Source: Bacteroidota bacterium
GTDB taxonomy: Bacteria > Bacteroidota > Bacteroidia > Chitinophagales > Chitinophagaceae
NCBI GenBank assembly: GCA_018266575.1
Contig: JAFEAE010000007.1
Location: forward strand, 1-64,000
Direction of reading: 5' to 3'
Length of the DNA stretch: 64,000 nt
The first letter of the stretch is position 1, and every line of letters starts with the position of its first letter. Shown one piece after another: positions 9,901-18,959 of the stretch. The position numbers and the translations under genes are program-made. The notes beneath the pieces are model-generated. The model saw only the letters and a list, made by a program, of their open reading frames with translations. It did not search any database and was not told the DNA's origin.

Positions 9901-10159
9901 ACCATTGAAAGATATGGAAGATGTAAGAACGGCCTGCCAGCAAGCTTGTCCTTCTGATGCAATTGTTTTTGGAAATGCAAATGATAAAGAAAGCTGGATC
10001 AGCAAAACGAGGGAAGATAACGAGCACCGCGTCTTCTATGCATTGGAAGAATTACACGTTTTGCCAAATGTGAATTATCTCGCAAAAGTCAGGAACACAG
10101 AAGTGATTGAAGCGAAAGAAGGAAAAAAAGAAGAAGCAGCGGCTGAAAAGCATGCTTAA
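6986..10159 (+). CDS. actB: Alternative complex III subunit ActB, molybdopterin-oxidoreductase-like and iron-sulfur protein
   Basis: The largest ACIII subunit, 1057 residues, periplasmic. A twin-arginine-like motif (RRDFLKYLG) precedes an alanine-rich segment ending in LAASC. Residues of about 60-740 form the molybdopterin-oxidoreductase-like domain, which in ACIII carries no molybdenum. The C-terminal quarter has ferredoxin-type cysteines: CVGCNACVVAC near 792, CQHCDNAPCENVCP near 854, CIGTRYCANNCP near 886, CSFC near 953 and CQQACP near 987, fitting four Fe-S clusters. A small palindrome (CCCCTTCAGGGG, 6964-6975) sits just before the start codon. Confidence 0.95.
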   Translation: MSKKYWQSFGEHSNSEAFQQSLENEFKEDLPLDGLDGKGLLDSKTPRRDFLKYLGFSTAAAALAASCEMPVKKVIPYVNKPEDLIPGVANYYATTYVSGGDAISVVAKVRDGRPIKLEGNELSSITKGGTSARVQAAVLDLYDTARLRHPKQFDGNVFQEVTSFEAFDKMIGEAMSGLAGAPVVLLTATITSPTTKQIISEFLAKNPGSRHVQYDSDSYSGLLLANEASYGKRAIPSYRFDNAKVIVSLGADFLGTWLSPVEFTKQYSTGRRINEKNPEMSKHYQFESLLSPTGANADNRYTHRPSETGAVALALLAELGGNVTAPALDEKTKAGVKKAAKDLLANKGKALVVCGSNNVNIQLVVNAINEAVGANGTTINWAAPAQIRQGIDSDFTSLIADLDAGKVGALLIYGVNPAYDYYDADKFKSALKKAKTTISFNDRLDETTELCKYVIPAPHFLESWGDAEIKTGYYSFIQPTIAPLFKTRAFEDSLLKWSGSTSTHEDYFKQYWITKLGGVEAYEKALQDGVVEPASSSVSGGSYNAGKLAEAAAAISATKKGGAFELMLYQKVSMGVGRQANNPWLLELPDPITKATWDNYVIVSPKVAKDKWGIDLSDRRQADKFEVHPERNVVKVKVGNKELTLPVLVIPGTHNNVIGIAVGFGRQSAKAENTGDYIGKAVVDAGKNAFAFASFNGTTIEWSTPDVSFDTTSELYKVAQTQTHNNYEGRTEVVKELTLEDFKKSPEEIIEERDEELKPYGGLKKFKEQGTLYGVYDKPGIHWGMSIDMNTCVGCNACVVACHAENNVPVVGKAEVLRYHDMHWIRIDRYFGTPTGSKLDEPDEVQVVFQPMLCQHCDNAPCENVCPVAATNHSSEGLNQMTYNRCIGTRYCANNCPFKVRRFNWADYTGADSFPDNQKGVVSDVTMMMTDDLTRMVLNPDVTVRSRGVIEKCSFCVQRLQEGKLKAKKENRPLKDMEDVRTACQQACPSDAIVFGNANDKESWISKTREDNEHRVFYALEELHVLPNVNYLAKVRNTEVIEAKEGKKEEAAAEKHA

Positions 10160-10229
10160 AAATAAAGGGTTCAAAATAGATTTTATAAAGTTAGAAGCGA
10201 AAAGTTTTTAACGAAAAGCTCAACGAACT

Positions 10230-11678
10230 ATGGCATTATACAAGTACGAATCTCAGGTAAGGCCCCCGCTGGTGGATGGTAATAAAGATTATCACCAAAT
10301 AACTGAAGACATTGTCAGGCCAATTGAAGCAAAACCCGGAAGATTATGGTGGATTGGTTTTCTGATATCCCTGGGATTGTTAAGTTTTGGTATCTATTCA
10401 GTATACAGAGATGTAACTTACGGTATCGGCCAATGGAATTTGAACAGGACAATTGGTTGGGGCTGGGATATCACCAACTTCGTTTGGTGGGTAGGTATCG
10501 GTCACGCAGGAACCCTGATTTCAGCGATCTTACTATTATTCCGCCAGGGATGGAGAACGGGTGTAAACCGTGCAGCGGAAGCGATGACAATCTTTGCCGT
10601 TATGTGTGCCGGACAGTTCCCGATATGGCATATGGGCCGTGTGTGGATGGCTTTCTTCGTAATGCCTTATCCGAATACCCGCGGACCATTATGGGTTAAC
10701 TTCAACTCGCCATTGCTTTGGGACGTATTTGCGATATCAACTTATTTTACTGTTTCTTTATTATTCTGGTATTCGGGATTATTGCCTGATCTTGCCTCTG
10801 TTCGCGACCGTGCAAAACTGAAATGGAGAAAATTTTTCTATGGTGTGACATCTTTTGGCTGGACAGGATCTACAAAGCATTGGCAAAGACATGAAGCACT
10901 TTCATTAGTTTTGGCCGGCCTTGCAACACCACTCGTTTTATCTGTTCATACAATAGTATCTTTTGACTTTGCAACTTCGGTTATACCTGGTTGGCATACT
11001 ACTATTTTCCCACCTTATTTTGTGGCAGGAGCTATCTTTTCGGGGTTTGCAATGGTACAAAGCCTTTTGTTAATTACACGAAAAGTATTGCACCTGGAAG
11101 ATTACATCACCATGGAGCATATCGATGTGATGAATAAAGTTATTGTACTCACTGGTTCTATTGTTGGTGTTGCATATCTGACAGAATTATTCATTGCATG
11201 GTACGGACAGAATAAATTTGAAGGATGGGCATTCATGCAAAACCGTGTTAACCTGTATAGCCCGCTGGGATGGAGCTATTATATTATGATGGGTTGCAAC
11301 GTTCTTTCCCCGCAGATTTTCTGGTTCCGCAAAATGAGAAGGAACCTTACAGTTACATTCTTTATGTCAGTGATCGTAAATATTGGTATGTGGTTCGAGC
11401 GTTTCGTGATCATTGTTACCTCTATTTACAGGGATTATCTTCCGAGTAGCTGGAGCACTTATTATACCCCAACAATTTGGGAAATTGGCTTTTATCTTGG
11501 AACGTTCGGATTGTTCTTTACCTGTTACTTCCTGTTCTCTAAATTCTTCCCTGTTATTGCTGTGGCGGAAATCAAACACATATTAAAAAGGTCGGGGGAA
11601 AATTACAAAGCAACAATGGGAGAAGCAGAGCAGGAATCAGTTGAAACATTTGCCCACGAAATGGCGCACGCACATTAA
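10230..11678 (+). CDS. actC: Alternative complex III subunit ActC, NrfD/PsrC-like quinol-binding membrane protein
   Basis: Integral membrane subunit of 482 residues with about ten hydrophobic helices, belonging to the NrfD/PsrC family. Conserved features of the quinol-site region are visible, including the WWVGIGHAGTLISAILLL helix and GRVWMAFF. It is the first of two paralogous membrane subunits in the cluster (the other is actF). It starts 70 bases after actB and is followed by actD after 27 bases, so co-transcription is likely. Confidence 0.94.
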   Translation: MALYKYESQVRPPLVDGNKDYHQITEDIVRPIEAKPGRLWWIGFLISLGLLSFGIYSVYRDVTYGIGQWNLNRTIGWGWDITNFVWWVGIGHAGTLISAILLLFRQGWRTGVNRAAEAMTIFAVMCAGQFPIWHMGRVWMAFFVMPYPNTRGPLWVNFNSPLLWDVFAISTYFTVSLLFWYSGLLPDLASVRDRAKLKWRKFFYGVTSFGWTGSTKHWQRHEALSLVLAGLATPLVLSVHTIVSFDFATSVIPGWHTTIFPPYFVAGAIFSGFAMVQSLLLITRKVLHLEDYITMEHIDVMNKVIVLTGSIVGVAYLTELFIAWYGQNKFEGWAFMQNRVNLYSPLGWSYYIMMGCNVLSPQIFWFRKMRRNLTVTFFMSVIVNIGMWFERFVIIVTSIYRDYLPSSWSTYYTPTIWEIGFYLGTFGLFFTCYFLFSKFFPVIAVAEIKHILKRSGENYKATMGEAEQESVETFAHEMAHAH

Positions 11679-11705
11679 AAATTATTATCAAGAACCTGAT
11701 CAATT

Positions 11706-12296
11706 ATGGCTATAAAAAAATTTGTTGTTGGTGGGTTTACAGATGAACCTGTACTGTTTGAAGCTGTAAAAAAAGTACGTAAGGCCGGGTACAAAATCCA
11801 CGATGTGTATACACCAATGCCCATTCATGGATTAGATAAAGCAATGGGCCTGCGCGATACAAGTTTGCATACGGCAGGGTTTATTTACGGTATCACCGGA
11901 ACAACTACAGCCCTCAGCGGTATCGGATATATTTTTACAAACGACTGGCCATTAAACTTTGGTGGCAAACCACATTTTTCATTACCGGCATGGATCCCTA
12001 TTACATTTGAGTTAACTGTATTGTTTGCAGCAGTAGGAATGGTGCTCACATTCTGCTATCTCTGCCAGATGGCGCCATTCGTAAAAAAACATCATTTCTC
12101 TTTGAGGTCAACGGACGATCTTTTTGTAATGGTTATTGAATGTACAAGTAAAACAAATGAAGCAGAACTCGAAGGGTTTTTAGCAAATACCGGGGCTATT
12201 GAAATAAATACACAGCATGCAGAAACCGGTTGGTGGCTTGGCCGTTACGATAAAGACAAAAAACCCTTTGAACAAAAAAATACTGCAATAGCATAA
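11706..12296 (+). CDS. actD: Alternative complex III subunit ActD (DUF3341)
   Basis: Membrane protein of 196 residues with the DUF3341 signature: a soluble N-terminal part beginning KKFVVGGFTDEPVLFEAV, two membrane helices (about 60-80 and 98-120) and a soluble C-terminal tail. In ACIII it packs beside ActC and ActF and has no redox cofactor. Position and order in the cluster are canonical. Confidence 0.92.
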   Translation: MAIKKFVVGGFTDEPVLFEAVKKVRKAGYKIHDVYTPMPIHGLDKAMGLRDTSLHTAGFIYGITGTTTALSGIGYIFTNDWPLNFGGKPHFSLPAWIPITFELTVLFAAVGMVLTFCYLCQMAPFVKKHHFSLRSTDDLFVMVIECTSKTNEAELEGFLANTGAIEINTQHAETGWWLGRYDKDKKPFEQKNTAIA

Positions 12297-12317
12297 ACCG
12301 AAACGAACAGAATACTG

Positions 12318-12965
12318 ATGAAAAAAATATTTATCATATCATTACTTGCGGTTGCTGTTACTGTTGTAATAAGCTGCAGCGATATCAAACGCAAACCCGG
12401 AAGAGTTTACATGCCCGATATGGCCTATAGCAGGGCATACGAAACATACTCTGTTACAGAACAGGATCGCGAAGAATTGGAAAAGAAAGGAATTCATTAC
12501 AGCAATATACCTGTTCCCGGCACAATCAAAAGAGGCGAACTATTCCCGTTTGCCTTGGCAAAAGATAAAGATGGTGACAGCACAAATTACGTGGCTTCAA
12601 AACAAATTCATAACCCGTTACCTGCATTAGATTCAGTACATGCTGTAGAAGCTGAACGCCTGTTTTTGGTGAATTGCGGAATTTGCCACGGCTCTAAATT
12701 AGATGGGAACGGCCCACTCTATAAAGGAGGCGAAGGTCCATTCCCCGCAAAACCTGCCCAGTTAGTAGGAGATGCAAAATATGAATCAATGCCGGAAGGC
12801 CAGATGTTTTATTCCATCACTTATGGGAAAAACAAAATGGGGAGCTATGCATCACAGTTAGACTCACGCCAACGCTGGATGGTAATCCAATATATTAAAT
12901 CAAAACAATCTGCAGGCAAAGCTTCTGCGGCTGGTTCTGATTCCACAGCAACGGCAAAAAAATAA
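12318..12965 (+). CDS. actE: Alternative complex III subunit ActE, monoheme cytochrome c
   Basis: Periplasmic lipoprotein-type cytochrome of 215 residues. The signal peptide ends in VVISCSD, a lipobox with Cys as the first mature residue. A single heme motif CGICH (near residue 120) and a distal Met in the region KNKMGSYASQL mark a class I cytochrome c fold. The C-terminal tail is rich in Ala, Ser and Lys. It is expected to deliver electrons towards the oxidase encoded just downstream. Confidence 0.93.
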   Translation: MKKIFIISLLAVAVTVVISCSDIKRKPGRVYMPDMAYSRAYETYSVTEQDREELEKKGIHYSNIPVPGTIKRGELFPFALAKDKDGDSTNYVASKQIHNPLPALDSVHAVEAERLFLVNCGICHGSKLDGNGPLYKGGEGPFPAKPAQLVGDAKYESMPEGQMFYSITYGKNKMGSYASQLDSRQRWMVIQYIKSKQSAGKASAAGSDSTATAKK

Positions 12966-13002
12966 AACTATAAAGAATTAAGAATACAATAAATTATTGA
13001 GA

Positions 13003-14220
13003 ATGTCACTGAAAGAACATTTTGAAATTCCGGGGCGCTTTAAACAATGGTCTTTAATACTGATGGGAATTGGTGTGCTGTCGGTCGTTGTTGGATATTT
13101 CATGTATGGCAGCGATCATCAGGGAAACCGTTTCTGGTCGACCATGTTGCACAATAGCGTATACTTTTTATTAGTAGTGAATGCGGCAATGTTCTTTTTT
13201 TGTGCAACAACATTAGCATGGGGCGGATGGACATTGGTATTCCGCCGCGTCAGCGAAGCTGTTTCCGCATCTGTTATTCCAATCGGCATTATCACTTTTG
13301 TTATTCTTCTCTGTATTGTTTTTGGAGGGAAATCCACTATTTATGAGTGGCTGGATAAAGACGTAGTAAACAAAGATGAAATACTGAAGGGTAAAAGCGG
13401 TTTTCTAAACCCTACATTCTTCGTTATCTGGTCAACTCTTACCATCGGATTGTGGACTATTCTCGGAATTAAAATGCGCCAGCTCTCCCGCGAAATTGAT
13501 GATACTCCATTAACAATTGAAGATGGGAAAAAATACATTTTCAAAAACACAGTTTGGTCTGCAGTGTATATTGTTTGGTTTGCGTTGACTGTTGCCTCTA
13601 CTGTTCCGTGGTTGTGGTTGATGAGTATAAACGCCCACTGGTTTTCTACTATGTATAGCTGGTACACCTTTGCAAGCACATTTGTTGCGGGTATTGCTTT
13701 GATGACGTTGTTCGTAATCTATCTGAAAAATCGCGGCTATCTCGAATACACCAACCAGGAACATTTGCATGATCTCGGTAAATTTCAATTTGCATTTTCA
13801 ATCTTCTGGACATATTTGTGGTTCTCTCAGTTTATGCTTATTTGGTATGCGAATATCTCAGAAGAAACAATTTATTTCAAAAACAGGTTTGAAGGGCCTT
13901 ACCAGGGAATATTTTACCTGAACCTGGTTATCAATTTCTTAGCGCCTTTGTTGATCTACATGACAAGAACTTCAAAACGAAATTATGCTACGGTAACATT
14001 TATGTCTGTAGCTTTGCTGTTCGGTCACTGGCTCGATCTCTATCAAATGGTTTTTGGAAGCACATTTAAAGATCATGTTCCGCTAAATTTATTCGACTTT
14101 GGAGTGGCTGCAGGTTTTGTTGGATTGATCATGTGGCAAACAGGAAATGTTTTAAGCAAGTTCCCGCTGGTTGCAAAAAATCACCCTTTCTTAAAAGAAA
14201 GCATTATTCATCATACATAG
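13003..14220 (+). CDS. actF: Alternative complex III subunit ActF, second NrfD-like membrane protein
   Basis: Paralogue of ActC with about ten membrane helices and 405 residues from the ATG at 13003 (a TTG six bases earlier is in frame but less likely). The start MSLKEHFEIPGRFKQWS and the motifs NAAMFFFCATTLAWGG and SINAHWFSTMYSWYTFAS are characteristic of the ACIII quinone-binding subunit 2. It closes the act block and is followed by coxB after 62 bases, the classic ACIII-oxidase arrangement. Confidence 0.93.
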   Translation: MSLKEHFEIPGRFKQWSLILMGIGVLSVVVGYFMYGSDHQGNRFWSTMLHNSVYFLLVVNAAMFFFCATTLAWGGWTLVFRRVSEAVSASVIPIGIITFVILLCIVFGGKSTIYEWLDKDVVNKDEILKGKSGFLNPTFFVIWSTLTIGLWTILGIKMRQLSREIDDTPLTIEDGKKYIFKNTVWSAVYIVWFALTVASTVPWLWLMSINAHWFSTMYSWYTFASTFVAGIALMTLFVIYLKNRGYLEYTNQEHLHDLGKFQFAFSIFWTYLWFSQFMLIWYANISEETIYFKNRFEGPYQGIFYLNLVINFLAPLLIYMTRTSKRNYATVTFMSVALLFGHWLDLYQMVFGSTFKDHVPLNLFDFGVAAGFVGLIMWQTGNVLSKFPLVAKNHPFLKESIIHHT

Positions 14221-14282
14221 AGCAGAAAAGTTTTTTGAAGAATAACGTATTAAAACAACTGATTAAAATTTCATAACGCATC

Positions 14283-15350
14283 ATGTCAACCGTTTTTATC
14301 ATATTAATCCTTCTTCTTGGCTTTCTTATTACATTTCAAATTGCAAAAGCCAGTGAGTATGTTTCTGTATTGAAAGGAGAAAAGAGAGCATTCGAACAGC
14401 AAAACAAGATCAACGGTTTTTTAATGATCGTATTTTTGATCGTAGGGCTGATTGGTGTGTATTGGTGCAACGAACTGTACAAAGGGAAAATTTTGGGTGA
14501 GGCTGCTTCTCAACACGGGCAACAGATTGATAAGATGTTATACATCACATTAGCCATTACCGGTGTTGTATTCTTCATCACTCAGATATTATTGTTCTGG
14601 TTTGCTTACAAATATCAGCACTCCGAAAAACGCAAGGCATATTATTTTCCGCATGATAACCGCCTCGAATTGATCTGGACAGTTATTCCGGCAATTGCAC
14701 TCACCGTGCTTGTTGGTTTTGGGTTATTTTATTGGTTCAAGATTACCGGTGATGCGCCTAAAGATGCTATGCAGGTTGAAGTAACAGGAAAACAATTTGG
14801 ATGGATATTCCGCTACCCGGGAAAAGATGGGGTTTTCGGGAAAAAATTTTATCAGAATATCGATGATGGCAAAAATAATTCACTTGGGATCATCTGGGAT
14901 GATCCGATGTCTCATGATGACCTTGTTGTAACTGAACTATATCTTGTAAAAGATCAGCCTGTAAAACTGATCATCAATTCAAGAGATGTTATACATGATG
15001 TTGGCCTGGCTCATTTCCGTATGAAAATGGATGCAGTTCCCGGAACGCCAACTACAATGTGGTTCACGCCATTGTTTACCACAGAAGAAATGAAGAAAAA
15101 AACGAACAATCCGAATTTTGAATACGAATTATCGTGCGACCAGATGTGTGGAAGAGGGCATTTTACCATGCGTGCAATTGTTAAAGTAGTAACGCCGGAA
15201 GAATTTATTTTATGGAAAGCAAAACAGAAACCAAACTATGCACAGGTTTTTGATTCTGCAAACCCGGCTCCTGCAAAAACAGATAGCACAATGAAAGCTA
15301 CTACAGTAACGGAATCGAAAAACGCAACAAAATTAGTAGCAAAACAGTAA
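14283..15350 (+). CDS. coxB: Cytochrome c oxidase subunit II
   Basis: Copper-A subunit of the terminal oxidase, 355 residues. Hydrophobic helices lie near residues 2-20, 45-65, 93-115 and 130-155, so it has more N-terminal membrane segments than the usual two. The CuA ligands are seen in CDQMCGRGHFTM (Cys285, Cys289, His293, Met296) with the remaining His near residue 238 in IHDVGLAHF. There is no fused C-terminal cytochrome c domain, which fits direct electron delivery from ACIII. A low-complexity C-terminal tail rich in Ala, Thr and Lys extends into the periplasm. Confidence 0.94.
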   Translation: MSTVFIILILLLGFLITFQIAKASEYVSVLKGEKRAFEQQNKINGFLMIVFLIVGLIGVYWCNELYKGKILGEAASQHGQQIDKMLYITLAITGVVFFITQILLFWFAYKYQHSEKRKAYYFPHDNRLELIWTVIPAIALTVLVGFGLFYWFKITGDAPKDAMQVEVTGKQFGWIFRYPGKDGVFGKKFYQNIDDGKNNSLGIIWDDPMSHDDLVVTELYLVKDQPVKLIINSRDVIHDVGLAHFRMKMDAVPGTPTTMWFTPLFTTEEMKKKTNNPNFEYELSCDQMCGRGHFTMRAIVKVVTPEEFILWKAKQKPNYAQVFDSANPAPAKTDSTMKATTVTESKNATKLVAKQ

Positions 15351-15400
15351 CAGGATTTTATTTATTGAATAACGAATAAAGGTTATCAAAAAATTTTCTG

Positions 15401-17224
15401 ATGAGTAACGAAGCAACATTACATGGACATTCTGAAGTAATCACCTCACATGATGCGCATCATGGTGAACATGAAGTTCATCATCATAAAGAGACATTTA
15501 TTACCAAGTATGTGTTCAGTCAGGACCATAAAATGATATGCAAACAGTTTATCATTACCGGTATGGTTTGGGCAATCCTTGGTGGATTGATGTCGGTATT
15601 ATTTCGTTTGCAATTAGGTTATCCTGACCAGACATTTCCATGGCTTGAAGACATTTTAGGGAAATGGGCAAAAGGGGGAAAAATTCAACCTGAATTTTAT
15701 TATGCACTAACAACCATGCACGGAACAGTGTTGGTGTTCTTCGTATTGACCGGTGGATTGAGCGGAACTTTTGCAAACTTTCTTATTCCGCTTCAGATCG
15801 GTGCAAGAGATATGGCTTCCCCGTTTTTGAACATGCTTTCTTACTGGTTCTTCTTTTTGGCAAGTGTTGTTATTCTTTGTTCTTTATTTATTCAAACAGG
15901 TCCGGCAAGTGGTGGTTGGACAGTATATCCTCCATTGAGTGCGTTAGGTGATGCCAATGAAGGTTCGAAAGCAGGGATGGATTACTGGATAATCGGGATG
16001 GCATTATTCGTTGTGTCTTCATTGCTTGGTGGTTTGAATTATATCTCTACTATTTTAAACATGCGCACCAAAGGTATGAGCATGACAAGGCTGCCATTGA
16101 CAATTTGGGCATTGTTCTTCACAGCTGTTCTTGGTGTATTATCATTCCCGGTTTTATTATCAGGATTGATTTTATTATTGTTCGACCGTCATGCAGGTAC
16201 AAGTTTTTATCTGTCAGATATCTTCATTGCATCAACACAAAAAGCATTACCAAACGAAGGTGGAAGCGCAATTCTATTCCAGCATTTGTTCTGGTTCCTC
16301 GGGCATCCTGAAGTATATATCATTATCCTTCCTGCGATGGGGCTCGTGTCTGAAGTAATGGCGGTGAATTCACGCAAACCGATTTTCGGTTATATGGCGA
16401 TGGTTGGTTCATTATTCGCAATTGCAATATTGGCATTCCTTGTTTGGGCGCACCACATGTTCGTAACAGGATTGAATCCATTCCTGGGTTCCGTGTTCGT
16501 ATTGCTGACTTTATTGATTGCAGTTCCTTCAGCCATAAAAGTATTCAACTGGCTTACTACAATATGGCGCGGAAATATCCGGTTTACCCCTGCAATGCTT
16601 TTTGCAATTGGTTTTGTGAGCTTATTTATTTCCGGCGGATTGACTGGTATCTTCCTCGGCAACTCTACATTGGATATTCATTTGCACGATACCTATTTCG
16701 TGATCGCACATTTTCATATCGTAATGGGTGTGTCTGCATTCTTCGGAATGTTCTGCGGCGTATACCACTGGTTCCCGAAAATGTATGGAAGGTATATGAA
16801 CAACCTTATGGCATATATCCATTTCTGGGTTACATTGATTGGTGCATATCTTATTTTCTGGCCAATGCACTATGAAGGATTAGCAGGTATGCCTCGCCGT
16901 TATCTGGATTACAGCGGCTGGCTTTCATTCAACCAGTTTGGGGATTTGAACCGGTTCATATCAACGGTAGCAATGGTGGTATTTGCAGTGCAGTTGCTGT
17001 TTGTATTTAATTTCTTCTATTCTATTTTCAAAGGAAGAAAAGTGATTTCACAAAATCCCTGGGGTGCAAATACATTGGAATGGACTGCACCAATTCGCCC
17101 GGGTCATGGTAACTGGCCTGGTGAAATCCCTGAAGTACACCGTTGGGCGTATGATTATGGAAAAGACGGCAGGGAATTCATTCCACAAACTGAACCGATC
17201 AGTGCGGATGAAAGCAAGCATTAA
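15401..17224 (+). CDS. coxA: Cytochrome c oxidase subunit I
   Basis: Catalytic heme-copper subunit, 607 residues, 12 or more helices. The heme and copper ligands are visible: MHGTVLVFF for low-spin heme, GHPEVYIIILP with the His-Tyr pair and the proton-channel Glu, WAHHMFVTG for the two CuB His, and HDTYFVIAHFHIVMG. The Glu in HPEVY indicates an A-type oxidase. The first 30 residues are unusually histidine-rich (HGHSEVITSHDAHHGEHEVHHH), a possible metal-binding cytosolic tail. A transcription terminator follows the gene at 17265. Confidence 0.95.
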   Translation: MSNEATLHGHSEVITSHDAHHGEHEVHHHKETFITKYVFSQDHKMICKQFIITGMVWAILGGLMSVLFRLQLGYPDQTFPWLEDILGKWAKGGKIQPEFYYALTTMHGTVLVFFVLTGGLSGTFANFLIPLQIGARDMASPFLNMLSYWFFFLASVVILCSLFIQTGPASGGWTVYPPLSALGDANEGSKAGMDYWIIGMALFVVSSLLGGLNYISTILNMRTKGMSMTRLPLTIWALFFTAVLGVLSFPVLLSGLILLLFDRHAGTSFYLSDIFIASTQKALPNEGGSAILFQHLFWFLGHPEVYIIILPAMGLVSEVMAVNSRKPIFGYMAMVGSLFAIAILAFLVWAHHMFVTGLNPFLGSVFVLLTLLIAVPSAIKVFNWLTTIWRGNIRFTPAMLFAIGFVSLFISGGLTGIFLGNSTLDIHLHDTYFVIAHFHIVMGVSAFFGMFCGVYHWFPKMYGRYMNNLMAYIHFWVTLIGAYLIFWPMHYEGLAGMPRRYLDYSGWLSFNQFGDLNRFISTVAMVVFAVQLLFVFNFFYSIFKGRKVISQNPWGANTLEWTAPIRPGHGNWPGEIPEVHRWAYDYGKDGREFIPQTEPISADESKH

Positions 17225-17264
17225 TAGTTGTTCAGCTAATTGCTTATAGGACGTAAAAGTAATT

Positions 17265-17290
17265 ATGCCCTGATGCAAATCGGGGCATTT
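17265..17290 (+). terminator. Hairpin after coxA
   Basis: ATGCCCTG and CGGGGCAT pair over eight positions (one G-T) around an eight-base loop, followed by TTTGTTTG. It separates the act-coxBA unit from ctaB, so ctaB and the subunit III genes may have their own promoter or depend on read-through. Confidence 0.6.
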
Positions 17291-17414
17291 GTTTGAAAAT
17301 AAAGAGTGAGAGAAGGGTGTATGTGTTGCTAAAACAGGTTACTAACGGTAATGGATATATGAAATTCAGAAATCGTAAACCCAGGGTCTCAAATTGTAAA
17401 TCAACCTTGTTTTG

Positions 17415-18317
17415 ATGCAGCAGGAAACAGTGGGACAATCAAGTTCTTTTAAAATAGCCAGCAAACTGCAGGATTATAAACTACTGATCAAATTCAACCT
17501 GAGTTTCATGGTAGTGTTTTCAGCAGTTATCAGTTATTTGCTGGCGCCGAAAGTAACCGAATACGACTGGAAAGCAATCGTTCTTTTTTTTGCAGGCGGA
17601 ATGCTCGTTACAGGAAGCGCTAATGCAATCAACCAGGTAGTGGAAAAGGATACTGATGCGTTGATGAAACGTACAGCAAAAAGACCAATTGCATCCGGAA
17701 GAATGAGTGTAATGGAAGGTTGGGCATTTGCAATAATTTCCGGTATCGTTGGCGTGCTGATATTGTGGCACTTTAATTTTTTAACAGCGGCATTAGGAGC
17801 GTTCAGTTTGTTTTTGTACGCATTCATTTATACACCGCTTAAAAAAGTAAGCTCCATTTCAGTGTTGATTGGTGCAATTCCGGGAGCGTTGCCATGCCTG
17901 ATCGGATGGACAGCAGGAAATGATGATTTAGGCGCAGGCGGATGGGCTTTGTTTGCGATACAATTCTTCTGGCAGTTCCCGCACTTCTGGGCAATTGCAT
18001 GGATCGCACACAAAGATTATTCTGCTGCAGGTTTCAAGTTGTTGCCATCAGAAGCCGGCCCGACAAAATATTCAGCAATCCAGGCGATCATTTATTCGTT
18101 GCTGTTATTGCCCGTTGGTGTGCTGCCCTATTTTTTGGGCATCAGCGGAATGATAAGTTTATTTATTGTAGCTCTTGCAAATGTGTTTATGATTATGCAA
18201 TGCGTAAGGCTGTATAGGGAAATGACAGTGCAAGCCGCACGGCGCGTAATGTTCAGTAGCTATATTTATTTGCCTGTTGTATTATTGGCATTGCTTATTG
18301 ATAAAATAAAAGTTTAG
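17415..18317 (+). CDS. ctaB: Protoheme IX farnesyltransferase (heme O synthase)
   Basis: UbiA-family membrane prenyltransferase, 300 residues from the ATG at 17415, that converts heme B to heme O for the oxidase. The first Asp-rich motif is NQVVEKDTDALMKRTAKRP and the second lies in WIAHKDYSAAGFKLLP. About eight or nine helices follow. It is placed inside the oxidase gene block, consistent with supplying the A-type heme precursor. No heme A synthase gene (ctaA) is seen in the window. Confidence 0.93.
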   Translation: MQQETVGQSSSFKIASKLQDYKLLIKFNLSFMVVFSAVISYLLAPKVTEYDWKAIVLFFAGGMLVTGSANAINQVVEKDTDALMKRTAKRPIASGRMSVMEGWAFAIISGIVGVLILWHFNFLTAALGAFSLFLYAFIYTPLKKVSSISVLIGAIPGALPCLIGWTAGNDDLGAGGWALFAIQFFWQFPHFWAIAWIAHKDYSAAGFKLLPSEAGPTKYSAIQAIIYSLLLLPVGVLPYFLGISGMISLFIVALANVFMIMQCVRLYREMTVQAARRVMFSSYIYLPVVLLALLIDKIKV

Positions 18318-18329
18318 TTTTTAAATATA

Positions 18330-18914
18330 ATGATAACATCCATTGAAGTAAAGGATAACGTGACTGACCAAAGAAAAAAAATACATCCACATAAATTTAC
18401 CCTCTGGGTAGGTATGGGAAGTATTATAATGATGTTTGCCGCTTTTACAAGTGCTTACATTGTAAAACGTCAGCAGCCGGGATGGACAACATTTGATATA
18501 CCCGTTACATTTTGGTATTCAACTGCTGTTATTATATTAAGCAGCCTCAGCGTGCAGCTTGCAGTAAAAGCATTCAAACAAAGATCGATCATTGAATACC
18601 GGAGATATATTACAGCAACATCATTTTTGGGGCTTGTATTTATCTTGTTGCAATTTCTGGGTTTTAAACATATCTGGAACCAGGGAGTAACATTCAAAGG
18701 ATCCGGCGCAGGACAGTTCTTATATATCATTGCAGGTATTCATGCCGTGCATGTATTAGGCGGAATAATAGCATTGTTGGTATTATTCATCAAAGCATTC
18801 AACAGAAAGATCAGGAACTACAATACAGTACCCATTGAAGTTGCAAGTACTTATTGGCATTTTGTAGATATTCTTTGGGTCTATTTGTTCATTTTCTTTT
18901 TAGTGATACATTGA
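18330..18914 (+). CDS. Cytochrome c oxidase subunit III (first of two)
   Basis: Membrane protein of 194 residues with five helices, the short form of heme-copper oxidase subunit III that lacks the first two helices. The end (EVASTYWHFVDILWVYLFIFF) is the family hallmark. It begins 12 bases after ctaB. A second subunit III gene follows immediately, and such paired subunit III genes are common in ACIII-linked oxidase clusters of Bacteroidota. Confidence 0.88.
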   Translation: MITSIEVKDNVTDQRKKIHPHKFTLWVGMGSIIMMFAAFTSAYIVKRQQPGWTTFDIPVTFWYSTAVIILSSLSVQLAVKAFKQRSIIEYRRYITATSFLGLVFILLQFLGFKHIWNQGVTFKGSGAGQFLYIIAGIHAVHVLGGIIALLVLFIKAFNRKIRNYNTVPIEVASTYWHFVDILWVYLFIFFLVIH

Positions 18915-18959
18915 TTTTCAATTTTGTTAAATAAATTTGCGAACCAATAAAATAACAAC